In this document: positions 19,025 through 28,110 of the stretch, piece by piece | How positions within the stretch are numbered: the first letter of the stretch is position 1 | How the letters are laid out: the number at the start of each line of letters is the position of its first letter | Assembly (NCBI RefSeq): GCF_040436365.1 | Contig: NZ_AP026369.1 | Location: 1,714,501-1,778,500 of the forward strand | Direction of reading: 5' to 3' | DNA: 64,000 nucleotides | From: Hydrogenimonas sp. SS33 | GTDB lineage: Bacteria; Campylobacterota; Campylobacteria; Campylobacterales; Hydrogenimonadaceae | Position numbers and translations under genes: made by a program | The notes under the pieces: generated by a model | What the model saw: the letters and a program-made list of their open reading frames with translations, nothing else | The model's database searches: none | What the model was told of the DNA's origin: nothing

Positions 19025-20541
19025 TCCTTTTCCTTCCTCTCTACGATTGTGCCGAGCTGTTTGGCTCCGATATAGAGAGCTGTCTCTCTTTTGTTGTGCC
19101 AGACCCCCTCTTTGACAGATCCGTCTTCATGAATCAGTATGATCTTGTATTTGAAAAGGAGAGGTTCGGTACTTCCTCTCTTCTGCGGCATATAGATGTG
19201 CAGAGAGTTGTCGCTGTTCTTTTCCGGTGTCAACTCAATCTCTTTCGTGGCGATTTTGTCCGCTTTCTGTGTGAAATAGGGCGTTTTCACTTTTATCCGG
19301 ATTTTGTATATGTGAAACTTCTCGAAGACGTTGGGGATCGCCTCGAATGACAAAGTTTCGAGCGGATTGAGTGCGATGCCGCTGCGAACTTTTTCATCTA
19401 TCGTTTCCAGGCAGGGTTCGCAATCCGTATGGACCGTCATGCCGAACCATACAACCAGTGGATCCTTTTTGAAAACATGGCGGGCGGAGGGTAGACGCAG
19501 TTTCCTGCTCTCGCCCGGTTTGAGGGGTGAGCTCTTTTTCAGCTTTTTGATAATGGGTTCGGGCCCTTTTGATGTTTCGATATAGGCATTGAGAGATTCC
19601 AGTGAGATGGGAAAAGGTGTGATATTCGTGACACTTTTGACGCTTTCCCCTCGGGCCCATGCCTCGATTTCCGGCAAAGGTTCCCCTGTAAAACGGGTAT
19701 AGCGCATAATAAAGGGTATGTTGAGTTCTTTTCCCGAGACTTCAACCTTCAGGTCGCCCGATATCCCGGCACCGGACAACAGGGCGAGAAGTGCTTCCGC
19801 TTCATCCGGCGCCAGACGCATCGTGATCGTCATGGGGTCCCACAGTGTCGCCGGCAGTTGTATGCCGATACGTTCTTTGGGAATTTTCAGTCCTCCCTCG
19901 ATCGTGGTGAGGTCCAGTTCGGCATTTATGGCGCCGATGGCATGGATATGGGGTTTGGCTGCCGGTGGAAGCTCTTTCGTGGCGAGGGCGCTTTGCATCA
20001 CCTCTTCGAGGATCGCTTTGAGTAAAGCGGTGTCGCCGTAACGTTCGGGAGGTGCCATTCTGGCAGTCATTAATACCGAATTTTTGTCGTCTGATGTAGT
20101 GGCGTTGTACTGAAAATTGAGATCGTATCCTTGGGAAGTGAGGAGAAGGCGCAGCTCGGAAGGCAGATAATAGAAATGGTTGGGGGCTTCGGCATCCTGA
20201 ATGATCCGTCTGCTGTCCCACCCTACAACACTGTCTAGATAGCGGATCTGCTCGATGTCATCGATGACATCCGTCAAAGATAGCATGCGAGCAGGATCCG
20301 GGCCTGCCGGTTTTTTTTCTGCCCCTTTTTTGGGAGGCAGTACGATATGAAGGTTCGTCTTCAATATCGGCTTGATTGTAATGGGTCTGGGTTTGATGTT
20401 GACCGGTTTGATAGGTTTGGTAGCAAGCCGCAACTCTTTTTGTTGGATGGGTGCTTGAAGTATCTTCGCATCGGTTGCAAAAAGCGAAGCACCCAATCCG
20501 ACGGAGAGTGCCAGCGCTATAGTGTGAGGTTTGCTTTTCAT
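19021..20541 (-). CDS. Secreted paralogue E of the 11-21 kb operon, unknown function
   Basis: The 506-residue protein has a signal peptide (about residues 1-22) and then a Lys/Pro/Ile-rich stretch (about 40-80, PIKPVNIKPRPITIKPI) that could be an extended linker. The family N-terminal module follows: FYYLPSELRL at 123-132 and GIQLPATLWDPMTITMRLAP near 225-245. The C-terminal domain shares the EDGSVKEGVW motif with paralogue D. A CEPC pair occurs at about residue 370. It follows the first gene of the operon after 38 bases. No enzyme motif was found. Confidence 0.83.
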   Translation of the reverse strand: MKSKPHTIALALSVGLGASLFATDAKILQAPIQQKELRLATKPIKPVNIKPRPITIKPILKTNLHIVLPPKKGAEKKPAGPDPARMLSLTDVIDDIEQIRYLDSVVGWDSRRIIQDAEAPNHFYYLPSELRLLLTSQGYDLNFQYNATTSDDKNSVLMTARMAPPERYGDTALLKAILEEVMQSALATKELPPAAKPHIHAIGAINAELDLTTIEGGLKIPKERIGIQLPATLWDPMTITMRLAPDEAEALLALLSGAGISGDLKVEVSGKELNIPFIMRYTRFTGEPLPEIEAWARGESVKSVTNITPFPISLESLNAYIETSKGPEPIIKKLKKSSPLKPGESRKLRLPSARHVFKKDPLVVWFGMTVHTDCEPCLETIDEKVRSGIALNPLETLSFEAIPNVFEKFHIYKIRIKVKTPYFTQKADKIATKEIELTPEKNSDNSLHIYMPQKRGSTEPLLFKYKIILIHEDGSVKEGVWHNKRETALYIGAKQLGTIVERKEKE

Positions 20542-20579
20542 CTTCTCGCTCCTTCGGCAACGGTGTCGCCTTTATTGAC

Positions 20580-21392
20580 TCATTTCATTGGGTGAGGCAC
20601 GATTTTTTGTTCTTTGGGCAACGGTTTTACACTGTCGTTTTTCGGTTTGACGGTTTGCTTGACGGGGAGCCTGGGTTTGAGAATGGTGCCTGCGGGAATA
20701 TAGACAGGTTTGGGCAATGGATTGAGACGATGCCCCGACGTATTTGACTCCCCTTTACCCTCTTCGAGCGTAACCTCCTCCTCGGTGCTTTCGGCCTGGT
20801 TCTTCTCTTCGACAGCCTGCTCCTGGGGAGTATCGGGAGCATCCTCTCCGTTCCACACTTTCGGTAGATCGAAAAGTAGAAAGCCAAACCTCTGGTCGGG
20901 GTCGGATTCATGGTACATATAGAGCCGTATCTGATCAGAGAAAATGGTTTTTGTTTCCGTCTCCTCCTTCAGCCCCCATTCGTTCTCCGTACCCTCCTCT
21001 TTTTGTTCGGGTTGGGAAATGGTCAGCCGTACATGCCCGCTTTTGTGCCTTACCTGTCCGAGGCTTGACCTGAAGCCGGGAAGCACTTCTCCTCCATAAA
21101 GTACTTCGGCTTTAATATAGACATCACGATGATGTTTGACCCGGTGATATTTCACATCGAGGACAATTCGGTTTCCCCGCCGCTCGAGCAACTCCACTTC
21201 TTCGATTTCACCGGCATTTTTACCCGTGAGTTCTCCCAGCTTCTCCTCTGCCGTCTCTTCCAAAAGCTGATGAGCGAATTGTTCAAAAATATTTTCTACC
21301 CCGCTCTTCTGTGTATTCTCCGCACCAAAAAATGGTGTGATCATCAGCAGAGAAAGTATCACGACGCTTCTCGCTTTTTTCAAAATTTCCAT
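20580..21392 (-). CDS. Secreted low-complexity protein, first gene of the 11-21 kb operon
   Basis: The 270-residue protein is not recognised. A signal peptide (about residues 1-24) is followed by a helical segment (FEQFAHQLLEETAEEKLGEL) and a beta-rich part (NRIVLDVKYHRVKHHRDVYIKAEVLYGG, resembling an immunoglobulin-like strand pattern). After that come a Glu-rich region and a Lys/Pro-rich C-terminus containing the string of prolines also seen near the N-terminus of paralogue E. It lacks the YYLP module of the other five. AAAGGAG lies just upstream of the ATG. As the first gene of the run it may be an assembly or anchoring partner, but that is a guess. Confidence 0.8.
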   Translation of the reverse strand: MEILKKARSVVILSLLMITPFFGAENTQKSGVENIFEQFAHQLLEETAEEKLGELTGKNAGEIEEVELLERRGNRIVLDVKYHRVKHHRDVYIKAEVLYGGEVLPGFRSSLGQVRHKSGHVRLTISQPEQKEEGTENEWGLKEETETKTIFSDQIRLYMYHESDPDQRFGFLLFDLPKVWNGEDAPDTPQEQAVEEKNQAESTEEEVTLEEGKGESNTSGHRLNPLPKPVYIPAGTILKPRLPVKQTVKPKNDSVKPLPKEQKIVPHPMK

Positions 21393-21434
21393 AATCTCTC
21401 CTTTTTTGTTTTATCGTTTATATTGATAATATAT

Positions 21435-21440
21435 ATTATA
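21435..21440 (-). promoter_or_regulatory. Candidate -10 box of the secreted-paralogue operon
   Basis: On the minus strand this reads TATAAT, inside a very AT-rich stretch (21420-21465) directly upstream of the first gene of the six-gene run. No -35 box is obvious. It is the only strong promoter-like site ahead of these genes, and internal gaps are 38 bases or less. Confidence 0.55.
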
Positions 21441-21634
21441 AACTTAATATATAATTAATAATTATGCCTGTTGTTTAACGACAATAAACACGGTTCGGTG
21501 AGAATGCTTTTTTGAATCGAATAGGCGAATGGGATTGTGTTGAAGGGAGTGCAGGCCGAAATGGGATGTGTCAAAGTGGATTTTGCCGTTGTTTTACGGA
21601 AAAATCGTTATACTTTTCCAAAAAAGAGTCCGAG

Positions 21635-22219
21635 ATGTCCAAAGAGAAAGCGAAGAAGTTCGAAGAGGCGGTGACGACGATACTGGAGCTGGTGGGGGAA
21701 GATCCCGGACGCGAGGGGTTGGTGAAGACGCCCCACCGGGTCTACAAGGCTTTCATGCATATGACCGAAGGGTACCGGATGGACCCGAAGAAGGTGTTGA
21801 ACGACGCCCTTTTTGAAAGCAGCAACGACGAGATGGTTTTGGTGCGGGACATCGAGTTCTACTCCATGTGCGAGCACCATCTGCTCCCCATCATCGGGCG
21901 GGCGCATGTGGCCTACATTCCCGACGGAAGGGTCGTGGGGCTGAGCAAGATCCCCCGTATGGTGAACATCTTCGCCCGCCGGCTGCAGATACAGGAACAG
22001 ATGACGGAGCAGATCGCCGACGCCATCGTCGAGACCATCAGGCCCAAAGGGGTGGCGGTGGTGCTGGAGGCGCGCCACATGTGCATGGAGATGCGGGGGG
22101 TGGAGAAGATCAATTCCACCACCGTCTCTTCGGCCCTGCGGGGGCTTTTCAAAAAGGATGCCAAGACCCGCGAGGAGTTCATAAGCATGGTCAACGCTCC
22201 CCTGCAGCCCCGCTATTAG
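21635..22219 (+). CDS. folE: GTP cyclohydrolase I
   Basis: The 194-residue enzyme converts GTP to dihydroneopterin triphosphate, the first step of folate synthesis. Zinc ligands are visible as Cys and His in [11 protein letters not shown] and Cys in [11 protein letters not shown]; the conserved [20 protein letters not shown] segment is intact. I start it at the ATG at 21635 ([13 protein letters not shown]); the longer frame from 21512 adds a non-conserved N-terminus. It is followed by fliI after 12 bases, the same order I recall for C. jejuni Cj0194-Cj0195. Confidence 0.95.
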   Translation: MSKEKAKKFEEAVTTILELVGEDPGREGLVKTPHRVYKAFMHMTEGYRMDPKKVLNDALFESSNDEMVLVRDIEFYSMCEHHLLPIIGRAHVAYIPDGRVVGLSKIPRMVNIFARRLQIQEQMTEQIADAIVETIRPKGVAVVLEARHMCMEMRGVEKINSTTVSSALRGLFKKDAKTREEFISMVNAPLQPRY

Positions 22220-22231
22220 AAAGGGGCGGGT

Positions 22232-23530
22232 TTGCCGTTAAAATCGCTGCGCGAACGTATCCGCCAGACCTCCCTCTCCCCCGCCTACGGCACCATCCGC
22301 GCCATCAACGGCAACGCCATCGTCGCGTCGGGGCTGAAGGTGAGCATCGGCCAGAGTGTGACGATCCTCTCCACCGACGGAAAACGGCTGGGGATGGTGA
22401 CGGCGCTGGAAGGCGACAGCTTCACCATCACCCCCTTCGGCTTTCTGGAGGGGATGCAGGTGGGCGACAGGGTGCAGCTCAACGAGCGGGGGCTCGATAT
22501 TCCCGTGGGCGAGGGGCTGCTGGGGCGGGTCGTGGACCCTTTCATGAACCCGATCGACGGTAAGGGACCCATTCACCTGGAGCATTTCGAGCCTATCATG
22601 AAGGCGCCGATGGATGTGATGAAGCGGGGGCTCATCGACGAGCCTTTCAGCGTCGGGGTCAAGAGCATCGACGGGCTGCTCACCAGCGGAAAGGGGCAGA
22701 AGATGGGGATCTTCGCCGGCAGCGGTGTGGGCAAATCGACCCTGATGGGGATGATCGTCAAAGGGAGTGTCGCCAGCGTGAAGGTGGTGGCGCTCATCGG
22801 CGAGCGGGGGCGGGAGGTCCCCGAATTCATCGCCAAGAACCTGGGCAACGACCTGAGCGACACGGTCATCGTCGTCGCCACCAGCGACGACAGCGCCCTG
22901 ATGCGTAAATACGGAGCCTTCAGCGCCATGAGTGTGGCGGAGTATTTCAAGCGCAAAGGGCACGACGTCCTTTTTATGATGGACTCGGTGACCCGTTTCG
23001 CCATGGCCCAGCGGGAGATCGGCCTGGCGCTGGGGGAGCCGCCCACTTCCAAGGGGTACCCCCCCTCCTCGCTGACCCTGCTGCCCCAATTGATGGAGCG
23101 GGCCGGCAAAGAGGAGGGGCAGGGCTCCATCACCGCCTACTTCACGGTGCTGGTGGAGGGGGACGACCTGAGCGACCCCATCGCCGACCAGAGCCGGAGC
23201 ATTCTCGACGGCCATATCGTCTTGAGCAGGGAGATGACCGACAGGGGGATCTACCCGCCGGTGGATGTACTCTCCTCCGCTTCTCGGGTCATCGGTGACG
23301 TGACGGACCCTGAGCATCTGGAGGCGGCGAGGAAGTTCCGGCGCCTGCTGGCGCTGCTGAGGGAGAACGAGATGCTGGTGCGTATCGGCGCCTACCAGCG
23401 GGGGACCGACCCTGCCCTGGACGAGGCGCTGGCGAAAAAGGAGGTGATGGAGGCTTTTTTGAAACAGTCTGCCGACGAAGCGGTCCCTTTCGAGGAGACG
23501 GTGGCGATGTTGAAAAGCGTGGTGGAGTAG
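22232..23530 (+). CDS. fliI: Flagellum-specific ATPase FliI
   Basis: The 432-residue protein is the F1-beta-like ATPase of the flagellar type III export apparatus. Walker A is FAGSGVGKST, and the family signatures LIGERGREVPEF and DSVTRFAMAQREIGLALGEPP are intact. The start is TTG at 22232, behind a G-rich ribosome-binding sequence (AAGGGGCGGG) that overlaps the end of the folE intergenic gap; no ATG is available nearby. Together with folE it forms a two-gene unit. No other flagellar gene lies in the window. Confidence 0.95.
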   Translation: MPLKSLRERIRQTSLSPAYGTIRAINGNAIVASGLKVSIGQSVTILSTDGKRLGMVTALEGDSFTITPFGFLEGMQVGDRVQLNERGLDIPVGEGLLGRVVDPFMNPIDGKGPIHLEHFEPIMKAPMDVMKRGLIDEPFSVGVKSIDGLLTSGKGQKMGIFAGSGVGKSTLMGMIVKGSVASVKVVALIGERGREVPEFIAKNLGNDLSDTVIVVATSDDSALMRKYGAFSAMSVAEYFKRKGHDVLFMMDSVTRFAMAQREIGLALGEPPTSKGYPPSSLTLLPQLMERAGKEEGQGSITAYFTVLVEGDDLSDPIADQSRSILDGHIVLSREMTDRGIYPPVDVLSSASRVIGDVTDPEHLEAARKFRRLLALLRENEMLVRIGAYQRGTDPALDEALAKKEVMEAFLKQSADEAVPFEETVAMLKSVVE

Positions 23531-23533
23531 GAG

Positions 23534-23977
23534 TTATTCGACAAATTTTTCGTAGGATTCGGGAATCCGTATTTTGTGCTTTTTCAGGTAGTTTTCGTTG
23601 ATGATGATGTTGGGGCGCCCTTTTTGCCAGAAAAAGGAGCCTGCGGTGATGTTTTTGTGGCGGATAAAGTCGCGGTAGGAGAGGGTTATGACCGTTTTGT
23701 TCTCTTCCGAAGAGAGGGAGGGATCTTCATGCAGCAGGTGATCCGTATTGCAGGTAATGATGACATCCGCCTTTTTCAGGTCGGAGACGGGCCGTCCCAG
23801 TCTGTCGGCTTCGAAATCGATGGAACGGCATTCTTTGTCGACGTATATCTCCGGAAGATGCCGCGGATGGGCGAGAAGGTGAATAAGCCGCTGCATAATA
23901 GCGGTTTTCAGCGCCCTTACATCGTTGCCCATGAGACACGTAACAGTGAAAAGAAGAAGAAATATCCTTCGTTTCAA
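23534..23977 (-). CDS. Small periplasmic protein encoded with a TonB receptor and GGDEF-EAL protein
   Basis: The 147-residue protein is not firmly recognised. I place the start at TTG 23977, which overlaps the TGA of the TonB receptor gene and has GGAG about 7 bases upstream; this yields a good signal peptide (MKRRIFLLLFTVTC). The mature part contains ADVIITCNTDHLL and GSFFWQKGRPNIIINENYL near the C-terminus, a pattern suggesting a small alpha/beta ligand-binding fold. It resembles in size and context the YfiR-like periplasmic proteins that modulate diguanylate cyclases, but I cannot claim homology. Confidence 0.68.
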   Translation of the reverse strand: MKRRIFLLLFTVTCLMGNDVRALKTAIMQRLIHLLAHPRHLPEIYVDKECRSIDFEADRLGRPVSDLKKADVIITCNTDHLLHEDPSLSSEENKTVITLSYRDFIRHKNITAGSFFWQKGRPNIIINENYLKKHKIRIPESYEKFVE

Positions 23978-25980
23978 AACTGGTACTCCAATCCTATCCA
24001 GAGACGCCGGTCGAAGGCGTCGACATTGTTGAGTGTGGTGACGATGGGCGGATAGAGGCCCGGTATCGGTGTCGGATCGAATGCGGTGTAATGGTTCTGC
24101 AGCGCCTCGCCGAGAATATTGTTGGCTTTTGCGATCAGGGTCAGGTCTCTGGAGAGATGCCATGTGGCCGCCAGGTTCCAGTCCCAGCCCGGATCATACC
24201 CGGGGAAATAGCGGTAGACGATTTCGTTGAAGAGGCTCCATTCTCCATTGTCGTAGCTGTGGGAGAGTTGTGCCCCGTAGCCGGTTGAACGGGTATCGCT
24301 GTTCCTGTCGTCGGCGTGGATGAGCCATCCGTCGAGGACGATGCGGTGTTCCGGGGTGCACTGCTCTTTCCAGTCCGCCCAGGCGGTGTAGTAATAGATG
24401 GGGTCGGGCAGGTTGGCATAGTAGGGCTTCAGGGGCCGGGCGTGGTCGGTGGGATCAAACTTGACATCGTAATAGATGTGATTTTTGTCTTTCGTGGCGG
24501 CCAGAAGCAGAGAGAGGGTCCGCCGCTTCTCTTTGTAGATGAGCTGGGTGGATGCGGCCGAAGCTTCGGTACTGTCGAGCTTCTTTTTGATGCCGAAAAT
24601 GTGGTAATTGCGAAAGAGAACATCCAGTGTGGGGGTGAAATCTCCGCTCATCAGGAAGTTTTTGGAAGTCCATTTTCCCGTACTGTAGGTATAGCCGATG
24701 CGGTAGAAGAGCTGGGTACGGTCGTTGACATCGTCGGATTCGTTGTAGCGTTCCCCTTTGACGGAGAAGAGAAAAATATTGCTGGGATCGGGTTGATAGC
24801 TCGTTTCGTTGAAGAGGGAGTAGATGATCTCCGTCGAAGACCAGAGGTTGTGGTTTTCCACATCCCCTGCACTGACCAGGGGGAACTTGAAGCGTTTGTG
24901 GCGAAACTGAAGGCCGGTATCGCTTTCCCAGTGCGCTCCCTTCAATTTTTTTCTGATCTGTGTATCCAGAAGGTAGTCGTTGAAGCGCATTCGCATGCGA
25001 TCATACACGACCGCCGCGGGGTATGCTCCCTTTGGATTGGGCATGATTCCCAGCCCCGACCGGGAGGCGTCGTGGAAATCGGTTCTGTTGACAGCGTAGT
25101 TGATGAAACCTTTGACGCCCGCTTCCTGATTGTCGTAGTAGTAGCCCCCGTAGAGATTGGTGGCGTAACTGTAGGGGTAGCCCTCCTTCGGGTCCATATG
25201 GAAACTCATGCCGTAGAACTGGTCGAAACGGGCGCGGATCGCTTCGAATTCGACGGCGTGGTTTCCTTTGGTAATGCGGGAGTAGAAGTGGCCGAACTCC
25301 TTGTCGCGGCTCAGAGCCGCTTTGCCGGTACGGACTTTGTGGCGCCGGAGGTCAAAATAGTTCGCATAGAGCAGATACCCTATGCCGCCGTCGGTGACAT
25401 GGGCCGAGTAGGCGTAGAGGTCCCTGGTGCCGTAGGTGCCGCCGAAAACACCCAGGACATCCGTATTTTCACGGGCGGGGTCTTTCGTGTAGAGCTTGAT
25501 GACGAAGGCTCCCTGCTCGACGCCGAAAGAGAGGGCCGGCGCTCCCAGATAGATCTCCACATGGTCGATGTAGCTCATATCCATCTGGGCGTAGAGCCGC
25601 AAAGCGTTTCCGCCGTAGGGAATCTCCATGGCCCGGTCGTTGACGTAGAGCTTGATTCCCACGTTGGATGCCGGCTGATAGGGGGCGTAGAAGACGTCGG
25701 TGAGGCCGTAATTGTCCTCTTTGTATTCGAGAAATGGGATCTTCTCCAGCAGCTCCTTGAGCTGTTTGATCTGCATCCTTTCCAGGTCGCGGCGTGTGTA
25801 GACGATGAGGTTGCCTGCCGATTCCTGTTTCGTCAGGTTGGAGAGATCCGCCTGCTGTGCATATTCATCCAGCAGAGCGGAGAGGTTTTCCTCGGCTGCC
25901 AGCGGCAGGGAGAGGGCCGACAGGGCGGCGATGAATCCTATGAAGATCTGCCACCGCATTTTCAACCGGTCAGGCTTCAT
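23974..25980 (-). CDS. TonB-dependent outer-membrane receptor
   Basis: The 668-residue protein has a signal peptide ending in LPLAAEE and a plug domain at about residues 45-170 (LIVYTRRDLERMQIKQLKELL, VGIKLYVNDRAMEIPYGG, HVEIYLGAPALSFG). A beta-barrel with alternating aromatic strands follows and ends in the outer-membrane C-terminal signature WIGLEYQF. It would bring a ligand across the outer membrane or sense one. The start overlaps the stop of the GGDEF-EAL gene by 11 bases, and the stop overlaps the start of the periplasmic protein gene, so the three are translationally linked. The ligand cannot be read from sequence. Confidence 0.88.
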   Translation of the reverse strand: MKPDRLKMRWQIFIGFIAALSALSLPLAAEENLSALLDEYAQQADLSNLTKQESAGNLIVYTRRDLERMQIKQLKELLEKIPFLEYKEDNYGLTDVFYAPYQPASNVGIKLYVNDRAMEIPYGGNALRLYAQMDMSYIDHVEIYLGAPALSFGVEQGAFVIKLYTKDPARENTDVLGVFGGTYGTRDLYAYSAHVTDGGIGYLLYANYFDLRRHKVRTGKAALSRDKEFGHFYSRITKGNHAVEFEAIRARFDQFYGMSFHMDPKEGYPYSYATNLYGGYYYDNQEAGVKGFINYAVNRTDFHDASRSGLGIMPNPKGAYPAAVVYDRMRMRFNDYLLDTQIRKKLKGAHWESDTGLQFRHKRFKFPLVSAGDVENHNLWSSTEIIYSLFNETSYQPDPSNIFLFSVKGERYNESDDVNDRTQLFYRIGYTYSTGKWTSKNFLMSGDFTPTLDVLFRNYHIFGIKKKLDSTEASAASTQLIYKEKRRTLSLLLAATKDKNHIYYDVKFDPTDHARPLKPYYANLPDPIYYYTAWADWKEQCTPEHRIVLDGWLIHADDRNSDTRSTGYGAQLSHSYDNGEWSLFNEIVYRYFPGYDPGWDWNLAATWHLSRDLTLIAKANNILGEALQNHYTAFDPTPIPGLYPPIVTTLNNVDAFDRRLWIGLEYQF

Positions 25981-27943
25981 ACCTGTCTCCTTCGGTGGAG
26001 TGAAGGGTTTCGGACGGCCTTCCGAAATAGTATCCCTGGAGGCAGTCGAAACCGATACGTATAGCCAAATCGGCCATCTCGCCGTTTTCTATACCCTCCG
26101 CCACCGTTTTGATTCCCATGATCGATGCTGTTTGCTGAAGAGATTGCAGGACGGTTACGATCAGGGGGCTCTCCATCGCTTTGGCGAGGATCGTGCGGTC
26201 CATCTTGACGACATCGGGGTGGAAATGGAGAAGGTAGTTGAGGCCGGCATACCCTCTTCCGTAGTCGTCCAGGGCGATTTTGATTCCCAGCTCCTGCAGG
26301 CGCCGGGTTTTTTCGCTCAGGAGGGAGAAATCATCGATTTTATGCTCCTCCAGCAGTTCCACACTCAGCAGTTTTGCGGCTTCCGGGTTTTGGGCCAGGC
26401 GGTCGTAGAGCATTTCGAAAAGGGTCTCATCCAGAAAATCGTTGATGTCGAAGTTGATACTCAGTGCCGTCTTTTTCTTGAGGCAGGTAGTGATGGCTCC
26501 CTCCAGAAGCTGTTTGCTCAGATCCCGGTAGGCCTGTGTCCCCCGAATGGCGGGAATGAATTCCGCGGGCAGGTAGATACGGCCGTCCTCCCCCCGCAGG
26601 CGGGCCAGGGTTTCGTACCGTACGGGCTTTCCCGTATCGGTCGCGACGATGGGCTGAAAATGGAAAAAAAGTCTTCCGTCGGCGATCGCACGGCTGATCT
26701 CTGCAAAAAGCAAAGAGCGGTTCCGGATGTTCTCTTCGCCATAGACGACAATTTTGTTTCTGCCGCTGGTTTTGGCGATATAGAGCATTTTGTCCGCGAG
26801 GCGGATCGCTTCCGAAATATCCGTCGCACTCCCCGGGACGGGGACGACACCCGTCGAAACGGTGACGTTCAGCTCCTCCTGGCCGATGCGGACGGGATTT
26901 TCGGGAAATGCACCGTGGATCCGTTGGGCGATGCGGATGACCTCATTTCTGTCGGAGAGACCGACAACGAAAATGAGGAACTCCTCTCCTCCATAGCGGA
27001 TGACGATATCGTCGGCTCTGGTGAAACGCTGGAGAATGCGCGCCACATGAACCAACACTCTGTCTCCGGTATCATGCCCGTAGCGGTCATTGACCCGTTT
27101 GAAGTGGTCGATATCCAGCAGTATGACGGAAGTATCGGAAAGATCGAGATGCTCCCGTATCCGCAGCAGCAGGTTGCGGTTGTAGAGATGGGTGAGCGGA
27201 TCGATGCTGTTTCTCCGCCGCTGCAGATAGAAGAGCAGGGACCACACCAGGCTGACGATGAGAAGCACGATCAATGCGATAGAGAGGATTTTCAGAAGTT
27301 TTTTGATCGGCGTGAGCAGGTGGTTGAAGTTCTGGTACGCCTTGATCGATATATCAAAGACCAGTAGCGTTTTGGGCTCTTTCCATATGGTCAGGGGGTA
27401 ATAGTAGGTGAGCCAGAGCCCCGTAAAATCCTTCTGCATGGAGTAGACCGGCTTCTTCTCCCTGAGGGCATCGGCCCATACGTCATTGTCGGGGTCAAAC
27501 TTCTGTCCAAAGAGTCCCCGCTGCCCGATCTCCCAGGAGCCGTCGGCGAGATAGCGCAGTTTTCCGCGGTCGAGATAGAGGAGATAGACGTAACGGAAAT
27601 GGTTGTTGGAAAAGAGCCCCAGAATTTCATTGACGCGCTTGCGCAACGCTTCGTCTCTGCCCAGACGCTCTACCGGATGATCGGGTACTACCGTTTTGAG
27701 TTGGTTCTGGATATTGCCGGCAAACTCCTCCACCGTCTGGATCTGGTTGCGAATGAATTCCGCATAGACCTTTTCGAAAGTCCGGTCGATATCGTGATAG
27801 AGCCATGAAATGACGGCCGTGGTGGCGAGCAGTACGATGAAATAGGCGGTTGCGGCCGGGCGAAATCGCAAACGCAGGGGGGGAAGCGAGAACCGCAAAC
27901 CCCGTTTTTCCCTCTTTTTTCGTCTATCCGGCACTGTGCTCAT
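25970..27943 (-). CDS. Membrane GGDEF-EAL c-di-GMP protein, first gene of the receptor operon
   Basis: The 657-residue protein has a basic N-terminus, a membrane helix at about 30-48, a periplasmic sensor domain (about 50-225), a second helix (about 226-250), a GGDEF domain with intact YGGEEF, and a C-terminal EAL domain. EAL residues look complete: YETLARL (ETL for EAL), NFDINDF, VELLEEH, DDYGRGYAGL, VKMDR, AEGIEN and LQGYYFGRP. It could therefore make or break c-di-GMP; which activity dominates is unclear. It is the first gene of a three-gene coupled operon with the TonB receptor. Confidence 0.92.
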   Translation of the reverse strand: MSTVPDRRKKREKRGLRFSLPPLRLRFRPAATAYFIVLLATTAVISWLYHDIDRTFEKVYAEFIRNQIQTVEEFAGNIQNQLKTVVPDHPVERLGRDEALRKRVNEILGLFSNNHFRYVYLLYLDRGKLRYLADGSWEIGQRGLFGQKFDPDNDVWADALREKKPVYSMQKDFTGLWLTYYYPLTIWKEPKTLLVFDISIKAYQNFNHLLTPIKKLLKILSIALIVLLIVSLVWSLLFYLQRRRNSIDPLTHLYNRNLLLRIREHLDLSDTSVILLDIDHFKRVNDRYGHDTGDRVLVHVARILQRFTRADDIVIRYGGEEFLIFVVGLSDRNEVIRIAQRIHGAFPENPVRIGQEELNVTVSTGVVPVPGSATDISEAIRLADKMLYIAKTSGRNKIVVYGEENIRNRSLLFAEISRAIADGRLFFHFQPIVATDTGKPVRYETLARLRGEDGRIYLPAEFIPAIRGTQAYRDLSKQLLEGAITTCLKKKTALSINFDINDFLDETLFEMLYDRLAQNPEAAKLLSVELLEEHKIDDFSLLSEKTRRLQELGIKIALDDYGRGYAGLNYLLHFHPDVVKMDRTILAKAMESPLIVTVLQSLQQTASIMGIKTVAEGIENGEMADLAIRIGFDCLQGYYFGRPSETLHSTEGDRYEA

Positions 27944-28110
27944 GGACTTTGTCCTGTACAGGTCAGGTTCTCAGGGGCTGCCGTGAAACGCAGTCACGGA
28001 GAGAGGGGAGAGGGGATGAAGAGAAGAGGTCGGTTTTCGTTACCATTTTTTATCCCCTCTTTCTTCGGTTCGGGAAAGTTCCCCGGGCCTGGTCTTCGAA
28101 ACCGGCATGA

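Noticed and set aside
27944-28110. A c-di-GMP riboswitch upstream of the GGDEF-EAL gene
   Set aside because: No GEMM-type conserved segments were found; only unstructured purine-rich sequence is visible.
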